64,000 bases of DNA. Origin: Bermanella sp034112325 (lineage in GTDB: Bacteria > Pseudomonadota > Gammaproteobacteria > Pseudomonadales > Oceanobacteraceae). Made by a program: the position numbers and the translations under genes. Under the pieces are notes generated by a model that worked only from the letters and a program-made list of their open reading frames with translations, ran no database searches and was not told the origin of the DNA. This document shows, one piece after another, positions 45,522-54,400 of this stretch (within the stretch, counting starts at the first letter, position 1; each line of letters opens with the position of its first letter). The stretch covers positions 13,673-77,672 of the forward strand of contig JAWUVO010000038.1 in NCBI GenBank assembly GCA_034112325.1, in the 5' to 3' direction.

Positions 45522-48500
45522 CTAGTGCTCAATTAAAACTAATGTTTGTCCAGACTGAATTGATTGGCCCTGTTGTTTCAATACGCTATGAACAGTACCG
45601 TTTGTAAGTGCGTGGATTTCAATTTCCATTTTCATAGATTCTAAAATCATCAGTACATCGCCAGCCTTCACTGTATCGCCTGGCTTTACCTTGCATTGCC
45701 ATACACTGCCTGAAACTGGACTGTCTACAAGATCGCAGTTATCTGGAATGACTAGCTCGTCTTCATCAGAAAGTAATTCATCGACTTGTTCATAAGTAAG
45801 TAGGCCTGCTCTTTTCCACATGGCTAGTTCTTCATCAAAAGCCTGTTCTCTAGCATCAACAAATTCATTAATATCAGATGTGTTTTTATCTAAGAATCCT
45901 TGATATTCATCTAAACTGAACTCAGTTTCTTCAATTCGAATAGTCGTTTGGCCCTTGGGTAGTTTTTCACGAATATCTAATAGTTCTTCAGGGCTAACTT
46001 CATAAAACTTAATTTGGTCAAAGAAACGTAATAACCAAGGTTGAGTAAAGTTTTCTGTTTTATGATAACGGTTCCATACTTGTGAAGTACGACCAACAAA
46101 TTGATATCCACCAGGGCCTTCCATTCCGTAAACACACATATATGCACCGCCAATTCCCACCGAGTTTTCGGCGGTCCAGGTTCTCGCTGGGTTATATTTA
46201 GTGGTGACTAATCTGTGCCTTGGATCTAGTGGCGTGGCCACGGGCGCACCTAAGTAAACATCGCCTAATCCCATTACTAAATAGTTAGCATCAAACACAG
46301 TGTCTTTAACGGCTTGAATATCTTTTAGGCCATTTATGCGACGAATAAACTCTAAGTTACTTGGGCACCAAGGTGCATCAGAACGTACTGACTGTATATA
46401 TTTTTCAATGGCTAGCTGACAGGCTTCGTCGTCCCAGCTAAGTGGCAAGTAAACAGTACGAGAAGGAACCGTTAGGTTTTCTGTAGTAGCCACATATTCA
46501 CAGGCTTTATCAATTAGTTTAGTTAATGTATTTAAGGTTACTTGCTGTGAGTCAAAGTGAATTTGCAGCGACCGAATTCCTGGTGTTAGCTCTCGAATTC
46601 CTTCTAGGTGGTTGTCTAGTTTGTATTGCTCTAGCCATAACATCAGGGCGTGAACCTTAAAACGTCTTGGAATATCTAACTCTAAAGGACCTAGCTCAAC
46701 CAATAAAAAGTGGTCGCCAGCTAAACGACAAATCACGTCGTCTTCGCCGATTGATGTTTGGTGTACTTTTGGATCGGGTAATTCAGTAATATTAATAGCC
46801 GCCGTTACCGATGGCTCTACCGTTAAGGTTTCTATGTTTTGTTTTTGTATTTTTTCTAATTCAACGGCTTGTGCATGAGTGACCGCAACAAATTGAATTT
46901 TACTACCAGCTTTTAATTGACCAAGTTTAAATAGGTCGGCGGTTATCACTGTAGCAGGGCAAACAAACCCACCTAGTGATGGTCCATCTGGCCCAAGAAT
47001 AACAGGCATGTCACCAGTAAAATCTACAGTACCAAAGGCATAAGCATTATCGTGAATATTAGACGGATGCATACCAGCCTCACCACCACTTTCTCTTGCC
47101 CAAGTTGGTTTGGGGCCAATTAAACGCACACCGGTACGAGAGGAGTTGTAGTGTACTTCCCATGTATGTTCGAAAAATATTTTAATATCTTGTTCGGTGA
47201 AAAAATCTGGCGCACCGTGGGGTCCATAAATTACTCTAAGTTGAGTAATCTCTGGTGTCACTATATCTGTTAACGACGAAATTTTACTTGGCGTGGTATT
47301 GGCTGTTATTAATTGAGGGTCTAATTCAATTACATCCCCTGAGCGTAGGGCGCGGCCTACATGGCCACCAAATTGACCTAAAGTGAAGGTAGATTTAGAC
47401 CCCAAATAATCAGGGCATTGAATTCCACCAGCAACCGCTAAATAGCAACGAGCACCTTGTTCCGTTACTTTACCAATAGATAATACTTGATTAGCGGTCA
47501 CTTCAATGACTTGATTCATAGCCACGGATTTGCCGTCAAGGGTGGTATTAAAGTCAGCACCCACAATCGCAATATGACAAGCTGTGTTAAATTTTAAAGT
47601 AGGTCCGTTTAGCGTTATTTCTAACGCAGCAGCGTCAATAGTATTTCCAAGTAACTGATTAGCTAAACGAAAACTTAACGCGTCCATTGGTCCTGAAGGC
47701 GGTACACCCACATTCCAATGATGCTGGCGACCAGGAAAGTCTTGAATAGTGGTTTGCGTGCCACCATTAATTACCGAAAAGCTTTTGCTCTCTACTTGAA
47801 AGCTTGCAAGGTCGTTGGTAAACAACTGACCATCATTTGCCATTGGGCCATTTAATATTCCTTGAACATAAGATTTATTGGTTTGAATACCATAAATCAC
47901 GCTGTCGTTTAGCGCTTGCTCTAAGTTTTTAATGGCCGTTTGACGATCATCAGCGGTGGCAATTACTTTAGCGATCATAGGGTCGAACAGTGCAGGCACT
48001 TCTAATCCAGATTCAATCCAAGTGTCTATTCGGTAGGCATCGTTAACTGGCCAGCTAACACTTGATAATAAACCGCTGCTTGGCATAAAATCTTGAGCAG
48101 GATTTTCGGCATATATTCTTGCCTGAACACTGTGACCTTTGGGGGTTAGCGAATTTTTAATTTCATCTAAATCTCCTAGATCGCCACTGGCTTGTTTAAC
48201 CATGCATTCAACTAGATCAATTCCCCAAACCTGCTCGGTAATACCGTGTTCTACTTGTAATCGAGTATTTACTTCTAAAAAATAAAATTGATTATCAGTA
48301 TCATCGTAAATAAATTCAACGGTTCCAGCATTTCTATACTGCACAGACGCCATTAGTTGTTCTGCAGTTAAGTGCAGTTGTTGGCGAATATCTTCGCTAA
48401 TATTATGGGCAGGAGTTTCTTCAACTACTTTTTGGTTACGTCGTTGGGCAGAGCAGTCGCGCTCTCCTAAGCTTATGGCTTTACCTTTACCATCAGCAAA

Positions 48501-49136
48501 AATTTGTACTTCTATATGGCGTGCGTGTTGAATAAGTTTTTCTAAAAATACACCGTCGTTAGAGAAGTAGCTGGCACCCAAGCGCTTAACACTATCCCAC
48601 GCATTATTAAGGTCGTTGTCATTATGGCAAGCTTGCATACCAATACCACCACCACCCGCGGTACTTTTAAGCATAATTGGATAACCAATTTTATTAGCCC
48701 ACTGAATGGCGTCTTGTTGCTCGGTTAATAATGGGGTGCCAGGAACTAAAGGCACGCCCGCTTTTTCAGCCGCTTCTCTGGCTAAATGCTTTAAACCAAA
48801 TAATTCCATTTGTGCCGTGGTTGGGCCAATAAATACTAGGCCATTTTTTTCACAGGCACTGACAAATTCTGTATTCTCGCTTAAAAATCCATAACCAGGA
48901 TGAATAGCATCGGCGTTGTATTGCTTGGCAATTTTTACAATGGCTTCAATATTTAGGTAGGTTTCGGCTACAGTTCCTTCTCCAAGGCAAACGGCTATAT
49001 CAGCCTGCTGCACGTGAAGAGAGTCTTTGTCTGCTTGGTGATACACCGCTATAGATTTAATTCCTAGCTTTTTAAGTGTTCGAATAATACGTGTGGCAAT
49101 AGCGCCGCGATTAGCAATTAAAATCGTATTAAACAT
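45522..49136 (-). CDS. Guanidine carboxylase (urea carboxylase family), biotin-dependent
   Basis: A 1204-residue multidomain enzyme. The N-terminal biotin carboxylase (about 1-450) starts NTILIANRGAIATRIIRTL and has the ATP-grasp loop GGGGIGMQ. A KipA/KipI-like carboxyltransferase region follows (about 460-1080). The C-terminal biotinyl domain carries the biotin Lys about 1169 in ESMKME. Such proteins were long called urea carboxylase, but those encoded behind guanidine-I riboswitches prefer guanidine. The riboswitch upstream of this operon and the two DUF1989 partners support guanidine as substrate. Urea activity is still possible. Confidence 0.9.
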   Translation of the reverse strand: MFNTILIANRGAIATRIIRTLKKLGIKSIAVYHQADKDSLHVQQADIAVCLGEGTVAETYLNIEAIVKIAKQYNADAIHPGYGFLSENTEFVSACEKNGLVFIGPTTAQMELFGLKHLAREAAEKAGVPLVPGTPLLTEQQDAIQWANKIGYPIMLKSTAGGGGIGMQACHNDNDLNNAWDSVKRLGASYFSNDGVFLEKLIQHARHIEVQIFADGKGKAISLGERDCSAQRRNQKVVEETPAHNISEDIRQQLHLTAEQLMASVQYRNAGTVEFIYDDTDNQFYFLEVNTRLQVEHGITEQVWGIDLVECMVKQASGDLGDLDEIKNSLTPKGHSVQARIYAENPAQDFMPSSGLLSSVSWPVNDAYRIDTWIESGLEVPALFDPMIAKVIATADDRQTAIKNLEQALNDSVIYGIQTNKSYVQGILNGPMANDGQLFTNDLASFQVESKSFSVINGGTQTTIQDFPGRQHHWNVGVPPSGPMDALSFRLANQLLGNTIDAAALEITLNGPTLKFNTACHIAIVGADFNTTLDGKSVAMNQVIEVTANQVLSIGKVTEQGARCYLAVAGGIQCPDYLGSKSTFTLGQFGGHVGRALRSGDVIELDPQLITANTTPSKISSLTDIVTPEITQLRVIYGPHGAPDFFTEQDIKIFFEHTWEVHYNSSRTGVRLIGPKPTWARESGGEAGMHPSNIHDNAYAFGTVDFTGDMPVILGPDGPSLGGFVCPATVITADLFKLGQLKAGSKIQFVAVTHAQAVELEKIQKQNIETLTVEPSVTAAINITELPDPKVHQTSIGEDDVICRLAGDHFLLVELGPLELDIPRRFKVHALMLWLEQYKLDNHLEGIRELTPGIRSLQIHFDSQQVTLNTLTKLIDKACEYVATTENLTVPSRTVYLPLSWDDEACQLAIEKYIQSVRSDAPWCPSNLEFIRRINGLKDIQAVKDTVFDANYLVMGLGDVYLGAPVATPLDPRHRLVTTKYNPARTWTAENSVGIGGAYMCVYGMEGPGGYQFVGRTSQVWNRYHKTENFTQPWLLRFFDQIKFYEVSPEELLDIREKLPKGQTTIRIEETEFSLDEYQGFLDKNTSDINEFVDAREQAFDEELAMWKRAGLLTYEQVDELLSDEDELVIPDNCDLVDSPVSGSVWQCKVKPGDTVKAGDVLMILESMKMEIEIHALTNGTVHSVLKQQGQSIQSGQTLVLIEH

Positions 49137-49154
49137 CGTTTAATCCTTGCTTTT

Positions 49155-49198
49155 CGGGTCGTCCCGTTTTTTGATACTAATCAGGTCGTCCTGATTAG
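49155..49198 (-). promoter_or_regulatory. Two successive hairpins with identical loops in an operon gap
   Basis: CGGG-TCGT-CCCG (49155-49166) and CTAATCAGG-TCGT-CCTGATTAG (49177-49198) lie in the 160-bp gap before the carboxylase gene. Both stems are perfect and share the tetraloop (ACGA on the transcribed strand). They may set RNA stability or partial termination. No T run follows on the minus strand, so they are not simple terminators. Confidence 0.5.
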
Positions 49199-49255
49199 GA
49201 ATGCAAGCACCTAGTTAATTTAGGTGAAGATAAATAAGTATTACCGACTTTTTAT

Positions 49256-49276
49256 TTCTAACTTCTAACTTCTAAC
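49256..49276. repeat. Triplicated 7-bp repeat
   Basis: TTCTAAC occurs three times in tandem in the gap just after the smaller DUF1989 gene; probably slippage. Confidence 0.7.
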
Positions 49277-49296
49277 TTTTAATTTGGCCTGGTCAG

Positions 49297-49935
49297 TTAT
49301 GACCAAACTAATATTTCAACAGGTGTAGGGTTGTAACCATTACACGGGTTGTTTAATTGTGGGCAGTTAGAAATTAATACTAGAGTGTTCATTTTTGCTT
49401 TTAACTCAACGTACTTTCCAGGCGCCGATATACCATCTTCAAACGTTAACTTACCGTCTTTAGTTACTGGTACGTTCATAAAAAAGTTAATGTTATGGGT
49501 GATGTCAGATTTTGTTAATCCGTATATTTCATTCTCTTGAATGGCCAGCATCCAGCTATCTCGGCAAGCATGCATACAGCGTTTTTCTAAGTCATATCGA
49601 ACCGTATTTGATTCTGTGGCACAAGCACCGCCTACAGTATCGTGGCGTCCGCATGTGTCAGCGACAATTTCTAGCATGTCACGATTTAGATTTGTCTTTA
49701 ACATTGATCCGCTGGTTAAATACAGGGCTCGTTGCTCACGCACAGTATCCATTGCGCTATAACGTTCACTTACGTCATCTGAATTATAAAATAAGGTATC
49801 AGCTGCTTGGTTACCTTCAGTATCAACTATACGAATGGTATCACCTTCGTTAATTTGACAAATGAAGTAGTCACCAGCATCAACTGACTCAGAAAAATAC
49901 GCGTCTTGTGCCTTTAATTGGCTTTCTTTAATCAT
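49297..49935 (-). CDS. DUF1989 protein, probable carboxyguanidine deiminase subunit (smaller)
   Basis: A 212-residue protein of the family once named urea carboxylase-associated. Conserved features are DTEGNQAADTLFYN near residue 35, the Cys-containing CGRHDTVGGACATES and NFFMNVPVTKDGKL. Two such proteins together form carboxyguanidine deiminase (CgdAB), which converts carboxyguanidine to allophanate. Which of the two genes is CgdA cannot be stated from memory. AAGGA precedes the ATG with 6-bp spacing, 9 bp after the previous gene. Confidence 0.85.
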   Translation of the reverse strand: MIKESQLKAQDAYFSESVDAGDYFICQINEGDTIRIVDTEGNQAADTLFYNSDDVSERYSAMDTVREQRALYLTSGSMLKTNLNRDMLEIVADTCGRHDTVGGACATESNTVRYDLEKRCMHACRDSWMLAIQENEIYGLTKSDITHNINFFMNVPVTKDGKLTFEDGISAPGKYVELKAKMNTLVLISNCPQLNNPCNGYNPTPVEILVWS

Positions 49936-49944
49936 GTGAATTCC

Positions 49945-50712
49945 TTACAAACCAAAATGGTACAAAGCATTATTTTCAAAGCCGCGACGGTTTTCATCGC
50001 AATGATTCAAACAAATATCATCTTGCTGCATTTCTTCGGCTTGAGTGAGGGTTAACAATATAGGCTTGTTAGGATATTCGGTTTCGGTGCTTAAAGGGTG
50101 AGGACAAGTATGCAGTACCACTAAGGTATCCATTTCAAAACGTAACACCACTTCGTCACCTGCTTTACTGGTACGCGTTAATGCTAGCTTGCCTTCTGTG
50201 TCAGCTGAGACTTCACTAAACCAATTTACATTTGAACAAAGATCTTGTTTAAACATATCGTACTTAGCCAGTTCAACTAAAAATGCATCAAAGCCATTCT
50301 GCTTCCACTTATTGTGGTCACCTTGATAATCTCGATCTCCCCATTGTGCAGATACATGCTCTGGGTGTGAGGTGCCACAGATAGTTTCATGCCAGCCAAA
50401 ATTATCTGCTGTTATAGAACAAAAAATCCGTCCCATCTCGCTATAAAGACAATGGCCTGCGGTTAACTTAAATGTGTGCTGACATTTTAAAGTATCAGGC
50501 GCGTTATATTTCTCAGTTAACTGAGAAGGATTAAAAAACAACATACCAACGTTAGCACCGCCTTCTATATCTTTAAGGCTCAGCTGGGTACCCTTGCGGA
50601 TAATAGTGGACCAATGACTGGCACCAGGAATAGTGGTTTGGTAAACCTTATCCTGTGTGATGCGGTTTAATACGTTTGAATGACTGTTTGGACTATTGTT
50701 GACTGTGCTCAT
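49945..50712 (-). CDS. DUF1989 protein, probable carboxyguanidine deiminase subunit (larger)
   Basis: A paralogue of the next gene, 255 residues from the start I prefer. Two ATGs compete. One at 50724 overlaps the ATPase stop (TAATG). One at 50712 has GAGGAG exactly in front of it, so 50712 is chosen. Conserved parts are EGGANVGMLFFNPS, NAPDTLKCQHTF, the Cys in HETICGTSHPEH and VNWFSEVSAD. It acts with the smaller subunit on the product of guanidine carboxylase. Confidence 0.85.
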   Translation of the reverse strand: MSTVNNSPNSHSNVLNRITQDKVYQTTIPGASHWSTIIRKGTQLSLKDIEGGANVGMLFFNPSQLTEKYNAPDTLKCQHTFKLTAGHCLYSEMGRIFCSITADNFGWHETICGTSHPEHVSAQWGDRDYQGDHNKWKQNGFDAFLVELAKYDMFKQDLCSNVNWFSEVSADTEGKLALTRTSKAGDEVVLRFEMDTLVVLHTCPHPLSTETEYPNKPILLTLTQAEEMQQDDICLNHCDENRRGFENNALYHFGL

Positions 50713-50723
50713 GGGGCTCCTCA

Positions 50724-51515
50724 TTACGCTATTTTTTGTTCAGGCGTTAATGAATTTTCAATTTCTTGTAAGCTTTCTTTATCGGTTTGACCCACTGGTA
50801 AATCAAAGGTAATGGTACTGCCATATCGATGAGGTGCGTGTGGATCATGTCTAGTCTTATCAAATACCCATAAACGAGTACCTAAATAAAAACCTTCGTC
50901 TAAGTCATGAGTCACCATGAAAACGGTAAGCTCATATTTCTTCCATAGCTCTATCACCAGTTTATGCATATCTTTGCGTATGCCTGGGTCCAAAGCTCCA
51001 AAAGGCTCATCCAAAAGTAAAACTTTTGGGTGTTTAATTAATGCTTGTGCAATGGCTAAACGTTGCTGCATACCACCAGATAGTTCATGTGGGTATTTTT
51101 GTTTTGCCGGTAGTAAGCCAACAGCATCTAGCCATTTGTCAGCTTCATCTAAAGCCAGTTTTCGTGATGAACCAAATAGACGGCCAATTATTGGACTTTT
51201 TTCAAACTCTTTAGCAATAGCAACATTTTCTCTAACAGTTAAGTGAGGGAATACCGAGTACTTTTGAAATACAATGCCTCGTTCTGGACTAGGTTCAGCT
51301 ATTATTGGTTCGCCATCTAATAGAATGCGTCCCTTAGAATGTGATTCAATTCCAAGTAGCATTTTTAAAAAAGTACTTTTTCCACAACCAGATGTTCCCA
51401 CCATGGTAATAAACTCGCCTTTTTTAACTTGGCAATTAATATTTTCTAATACTACGTTGTCACCATAAGATTTTTCAACGTGGCTAAACTCAATTTGATT
51501 ATTTTCAGTTTCCAT
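50724..51515 (-). CDS. ABC transporter ATPase, probable guanidine uptake
   Basis: The ATPase of a taurine/nitrate/sulfonate-type importer, about 263 residues. Walker A is GTSGCGKST, the signature LSGGMQQRLAIA, Walker B LLLDEPFGALD, and the switch His lies in VTHDLDEG. I start it at Met 51515, 8 bp after the permease stop and behind AGAGA. An in-frame ATG at 51545 would overlap the permease by 22 bp and adds nothing conserved. Its neighbours make it part of the guanidine system. Confidence 0.88.
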   Translation of the reverse strand: METENNQIEFSHVEKSYGDNVVLENINCQVKKGEFITMVGTSGCGKSTFLKMLLGIESHSKGRILLDGEPIIAEPSPERGIVFQKYSVFPHLTVRENVAIAKEFEKSPIIGRLFGSSRKLALDEADKWLDAVGLLPAKQKYPHELSGGMQQRLAIAQALIKHPKVLLLDEPFGALDPGIRKDMHKLVIELWKKYELTVFMVTHDLDEGFYLGTRLWVFDKTRHDPHAPHRYGSTITFDLPVGQTDKESLQEIENSLTPEQKIA

Positions 51516-51523
51516 AATGATCT

Positions 51524-52339
51524 CTATTTCGCCGCGTGATACCAAGGGAATATTTTTTTACTGGTTTTAGCCAAAGACCAGTCTAATAAAAATGCTAAAA
51601 ATGTTATCCATGCAACGTAGGGTAAAATAATATCCATAGATAAGTATCGGCGTACTAAAAATATCCGATAGCCTAAGCCATCAGTTGCTGCGATTGCTTC
51701 GGCCGCAATTAAAAATAGCCAAGCTGATCCTAGGCTTAAGCGTAATGCATCTATTAACCTTGGTAATACTTGTGGCAACAATATACGGCTAATTAATTGA
51801 AATGAGTTTGCACCTAGAGTTTGTGCTTTTACCAATTGTTCAGATGGGATATCTTTTGTGCGCTGATATAAGTCGCGAATTAAAAATGGCGTTATGCCAA
51901 TAATTATCAGCATGACTTTAGATAATTCACCTAGTCCAAATACAATAAATATTAGAGGTAAAACAGCCATGGGTGGTATCAATGATATGGCAGTAATAAC
52001 TGGATTTAAATTCGCGCCAATTAATGGAATGGCTCCAGTGATTAATCCTACGACTAATCCAATAAAGGCGGCACATGCAACACCTGTTAATAATCTTTTT
52101 AAGCTACTTTCTGTGTCTCTCCAAAATACATATTCACCACTGCGTTTACTTGGTTTAAATGCTAAGCGGTCAATGGCTGCTTGAAATTGACTGACACTGG
52201 GTAATAATTTGTCTTGTGGGTTTTCTGCCTTTCGAGTTTCGGAGGCTACTTGATATAAAATCATTAATAAGAAAAAAGGAATAATGCCCAACGCAATAGC
52301 CAGTGGCTTTGAAGGTGTTATGTTGATCCAACGTTTCAT
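51524..52339 (-). CDS. ABC transporter permease, probable guanidine uptake
   Basis: A 271-residue permease of the SsuC/TauC type with about six membrane segments. The first is LAIALGIIPFFLLMILYQVA. The EAA-loop region TLGANSFQLISRILLPQVLPRL is conserved and contacts the ATPase. It is encoded between the binding protein and the ATPase on the same strand. Confidence 0.9.
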   Translation of the reverse strand: MKRWINITPSKPLAIALGIIPFFLLMILYQVASETRKAENPQDKLLPSVSQFQAAIDRLAFKPSKRSGEYVFWRDTESSLKRLLTGVACAAFIGLVVGLITGAIPLIGANLNPVITAISLIPPMAVLPLIFIVFGLGELSKVMLIIIGITPFLIRDLYQRTKDIPSEQLVKAQTLGANSFQLISRILLPQVLPRLIDALRLSLGSAWLFLIAAEAIAATDGLGYRIFLVRRYLSMDIILPYVAWITFLAFLLDWSLAKTSKKIFPWYHAAK

Positions 52340-52444
52340 TATTCGCTCGCAATTGAATAGGTAATAAATAGAAGCTGTTTAAGTAGGTATGAAAACAACA
52401 TCCGTGTTGTTTTCATTTTTTATTTTATCTTTGCGAGTTATAAA

Positions 52445-53494
52445 TTACAGCTTACCTTCAGCTGCCATTTCCATATAGGTTGCGTCAAAACGTAATTTAA
52501 CATTGTCTTTGTTACCAAAGATACCGGCTGGTGTCTCAATACCAATTACGCCTGCGTTAGGAGCGCCATCGCCAAGAAGGCCGTGCTCAAAAGAGAATTC
52601 AGCAACATATTGCATAGTTGCTTTTAGGTCAGCACTTTTTACAAACTTAACTGCGTCGGCTGGCTTGTAAAACATTTTAGTAGATGCAAGCTGAGCTTCA
52701 AATCCAGCTAGATCGGTACCAGATGCAATTCCCATTTGTTCACGAACCGCTGCACTTTTTTCCATTTCAGCCATAATCTCATACCAAGCACCCACTAGAG
52801 CTTTACCCAGTTTAGGGTTTTCTTCTAGAGTTTTAGTATTCACAATTAATGTATCAATAATTTCACCAGGAATGTTAGAGCTATCAAAAACGTTAGTCGC
52901 TTTAGGCATAGCTAAAATTTCGCTAACCAGAGGATTCCATGTAGCTACCGCTGTTACACCATCAGTTGTAAACGCTGCTACCAAGTCGGCATCAGAAGTA
53001 TTAACAACTTTTACATCTTTTTCTGAAAGGCCAACACTTTCTAATCCGCGGGCTAGTAAGTAGTGAGACACACTTAATTCTACCAAATTAATATTTTGGC
53101 CTTTTACGTCTTTGATTGATGTTCCATTTTTAAGAATAACGGCGTCGTTACCGTTTGAGAAATCGCCAACAATAAGAGCAGTTGAGTCAACACCGCCAGC
53201 AGCAGGAATAGTCAGGGCATCTACGTTAGCCATGGTGCAGGCATCGAATTCGCCAGCGGTATATTGGTTCATAGACTCAACGTAATCGTTGAACTGGACT
53301 ACATCTATATTGATGTCGTATTTGTCAGCCCATTTTTTTACAATGCCAGATTGATCGCCGTATTCCCAAGGCATCCAACCTACATAGATAGACCAGCAAA
53401 CTTTAAAATCTTCTTTTGCTTGAACAGCAGGTGCAGCTAATGCCCCAAATGCTAGAGATACGCTTAATAAAGCGCTAGTAGTAAAAGTTTTCAT
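52445..53494 (-). CDS. Periplasmic substrate-binding protein, probable guanidine uptake
   Basis: A binding protein of the NrtA/SsuA/TauA class, 349 residues from Met 53494. The signal peptide begins MKTFTTSALLSVSLAFGALA and is cleaved after VQA, about residue 26. The open frame extends upstream to 53587, but those 31 residues are basic, lie over the riboswitch and precede the signal peptide, so they are not translated. Mature motifs are KVCWSIYVGWMPWEYG and FDACTMANVDAL. It is the first gene behind the guanidine-I riboswitch, which suggests guanidinium as ligand. Confidence 0.9.
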   Translation of the reverse strand: MKTFTTSALLSVSLAFGALAAPAVQAKEDFKVCWSIYVGWMPWEYGDQSGIVKKWADKYDINIDVVQFNDYVESMNQYTAGEFDACTMANVDALTIPAAGGVDSTALIVGDFSNGNDAVILKNGTSIKDVKGQNINLVELSVSHYLLARGLESVGLSEKDVKVVNTSDADLVAAFTTDGVTAVATWNPLVSEILAMPKATNVFDSSNIPGEIIDTLIVNTKTLEENPKLGKALVGAWYEIMAEMEKSAAVREQMGIASGTDLAGFEAQLASTKMFYKPADAVKFVKSADLKATMQYVAEFSFEHGLLGDGAPNAGVIGIETPAGIFGNKDNVKLRFDATYMEMAAEGKL

Positions 53495-53551
53495 AGGAGT
53501 TTTCCAGTGATTGATAGTTACACATGAGTAATCTTGGCTTGCGCCATTCGA

Positions 53552-53660
53552 TTCTCCCGGGCTTTTATCCCTCCGTGTAACCTTCACTGAAAATATCAGG
53601 AAAGGTCGATAGCTCTTGGACCAGACACTTACTTAAAAGCCGGAACCCTAGCTATACCAT
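53552..53660 (-). promoter_or_regulatory. Guanidine-I (ykkC) riboswitch
   Basis: Four conserved blocks of the guanidine-I aptamer occur in order on the minus strand: CTAGGGTTCCG (53651-53641), GGTCCAAGAGC (53622-53612), ACACGGAGGGA (53578-53568) and AAAAGCCCGGGAG (53566-53554). They end 58 nt before the chosen start of the binding-protein gene. The aptamer senses guanidinium and normally switches such operons on. No terminator T run is seen after it, so the expression platform may act on translation or be hidden in alternative folding. Confidence 0.92.
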
Positions 53661-53682
53661 TGCAAATTTTTTTAGGCTTGTG

Positions 53683-53711
53683 ATTACTCACCTAAATTTG
53701 GCTAATGCCAA
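53683..53711 (-). promoter_or_regulatory. Possible sigma-70 promoter of the guanidine operon
   Basis: On the minus strand TTGGCA (53711-53706), a 17-bp spacer and AGTAAT (53688-53683) would start transcription about 15-20 nt before the riboswitch. Confidence 0.35.
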
Positions 53712-53846
53712 GATTACTTTCTAATGAATATTTAGCAAGTAGAGTGCCAGTTTTAATATCGCCATCATTAGGCGCTGTTAGCGATCAAAGCGGTGACATT
53801 CACAATCCCTATGCTTCATTTTAGGTCGCCCATGCTTGGCATGCGC

Positions 53847-53880
53847 GCTAATAGTGCGCCGCATGAAAAAGACTATTAGC
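53847..53880. repeat. 9-bp inverted repeat in the gap upstream of the guanidine operon
   Basis: GCTAATAGT and ACTATTAGC flank a 16-bp spacer. The rest of 53712-53924, between this operon and the RDD gene, shows no gene. Confidence 0.4.
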
Positions 53881-53924
53881 TGTAAGTTAAAACGTTTTTT
53901 CAACTTCAACTAGCTGTGCTTAAA

Positions 53925-54395
53925 TCACTTAGCTGACTTTGGCTCTCTAATTATTCTAGTCTCGCTGTATCGGTCGTGCCAAGCTAAACCGTCTTTATCA
54001 ACTAATATCCACAAATAACCTAGATAGAATAATGCACAAGAGGGAACCGCTACCGCAAGTCTTAATAAGCATTGTGTGTACGTGAGCGGTTTACCGGTTG
54101 TACTTAATATCCGTAAACGCCAAGAGCGCATTCCCAGAGTTTGTCCGCCACGACGCCAAAAGTGCAAATTAAACCAAATCCAAACAATAAACATAATACT
54201 GGGTAAAAAAGGATTGTTGGTACTTATTTGTTCGCCGCCATTTATGGCTACCGCAATACCACCTGCAACCAGCCACATGGCTAGCATAAGTAAGGCGTCG
54301 TAAAGCATGGCCGCTAATCTTACTAATGGCCCTGCATCACTTACCTGAATTACAGTTTCGGTTTTATTTTGTTTTTTATTTTTTTTCATGATCAA
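53925..54395 (-). CDS. RDD family membrane protein
   Basis: A 156-residue RDD protein with the signature Arg/Asp residues in LVRLAAMLYDALLMLAMWLVAGG. Hydrophobic segments lie at about 28-50, 60-80 and 113-130. Its C-terminus has the usual TLGMRSWRLRI and WHDRYSETRII. The role of the family is unclear; some are linked to ion transport. It follows the peroxiredoxin gene by 5 bp on the same strand, so the two are co-transcribed. Confidence 0.85.
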   Translation of the reverse strand: MIMKKNKKQNKTETVIQVSDAGPLVRLAAMLYDALLMLAMWLVAGGIAVAINGGEQISTNNPFLPSIMFIVWIWFNLHFWRRGGQTLGMRSWRLRILSTTGKPLTYTQCLLRLAVAVPSCALFYLGYLWILVDKDGLAWHDRYSETRIIREPKSAK

Positions 54396-54400
54396 GTTTA

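Noticed and set aside
43662..49136. Urea amidolyase pathway (urea carboxylase plus allophanate hydrolase)
   Set aside because: Domains fit, but the guanidine-I riboswitch and the two DUF1989 genes indicate guanidine as the physiological substrate; urea remains only a possible side activity.
49512..49853. 113-residue plus-strand open frame
   Set aside because: Antisense to the DUF1989 gene, whose protein shows clear family motifs.
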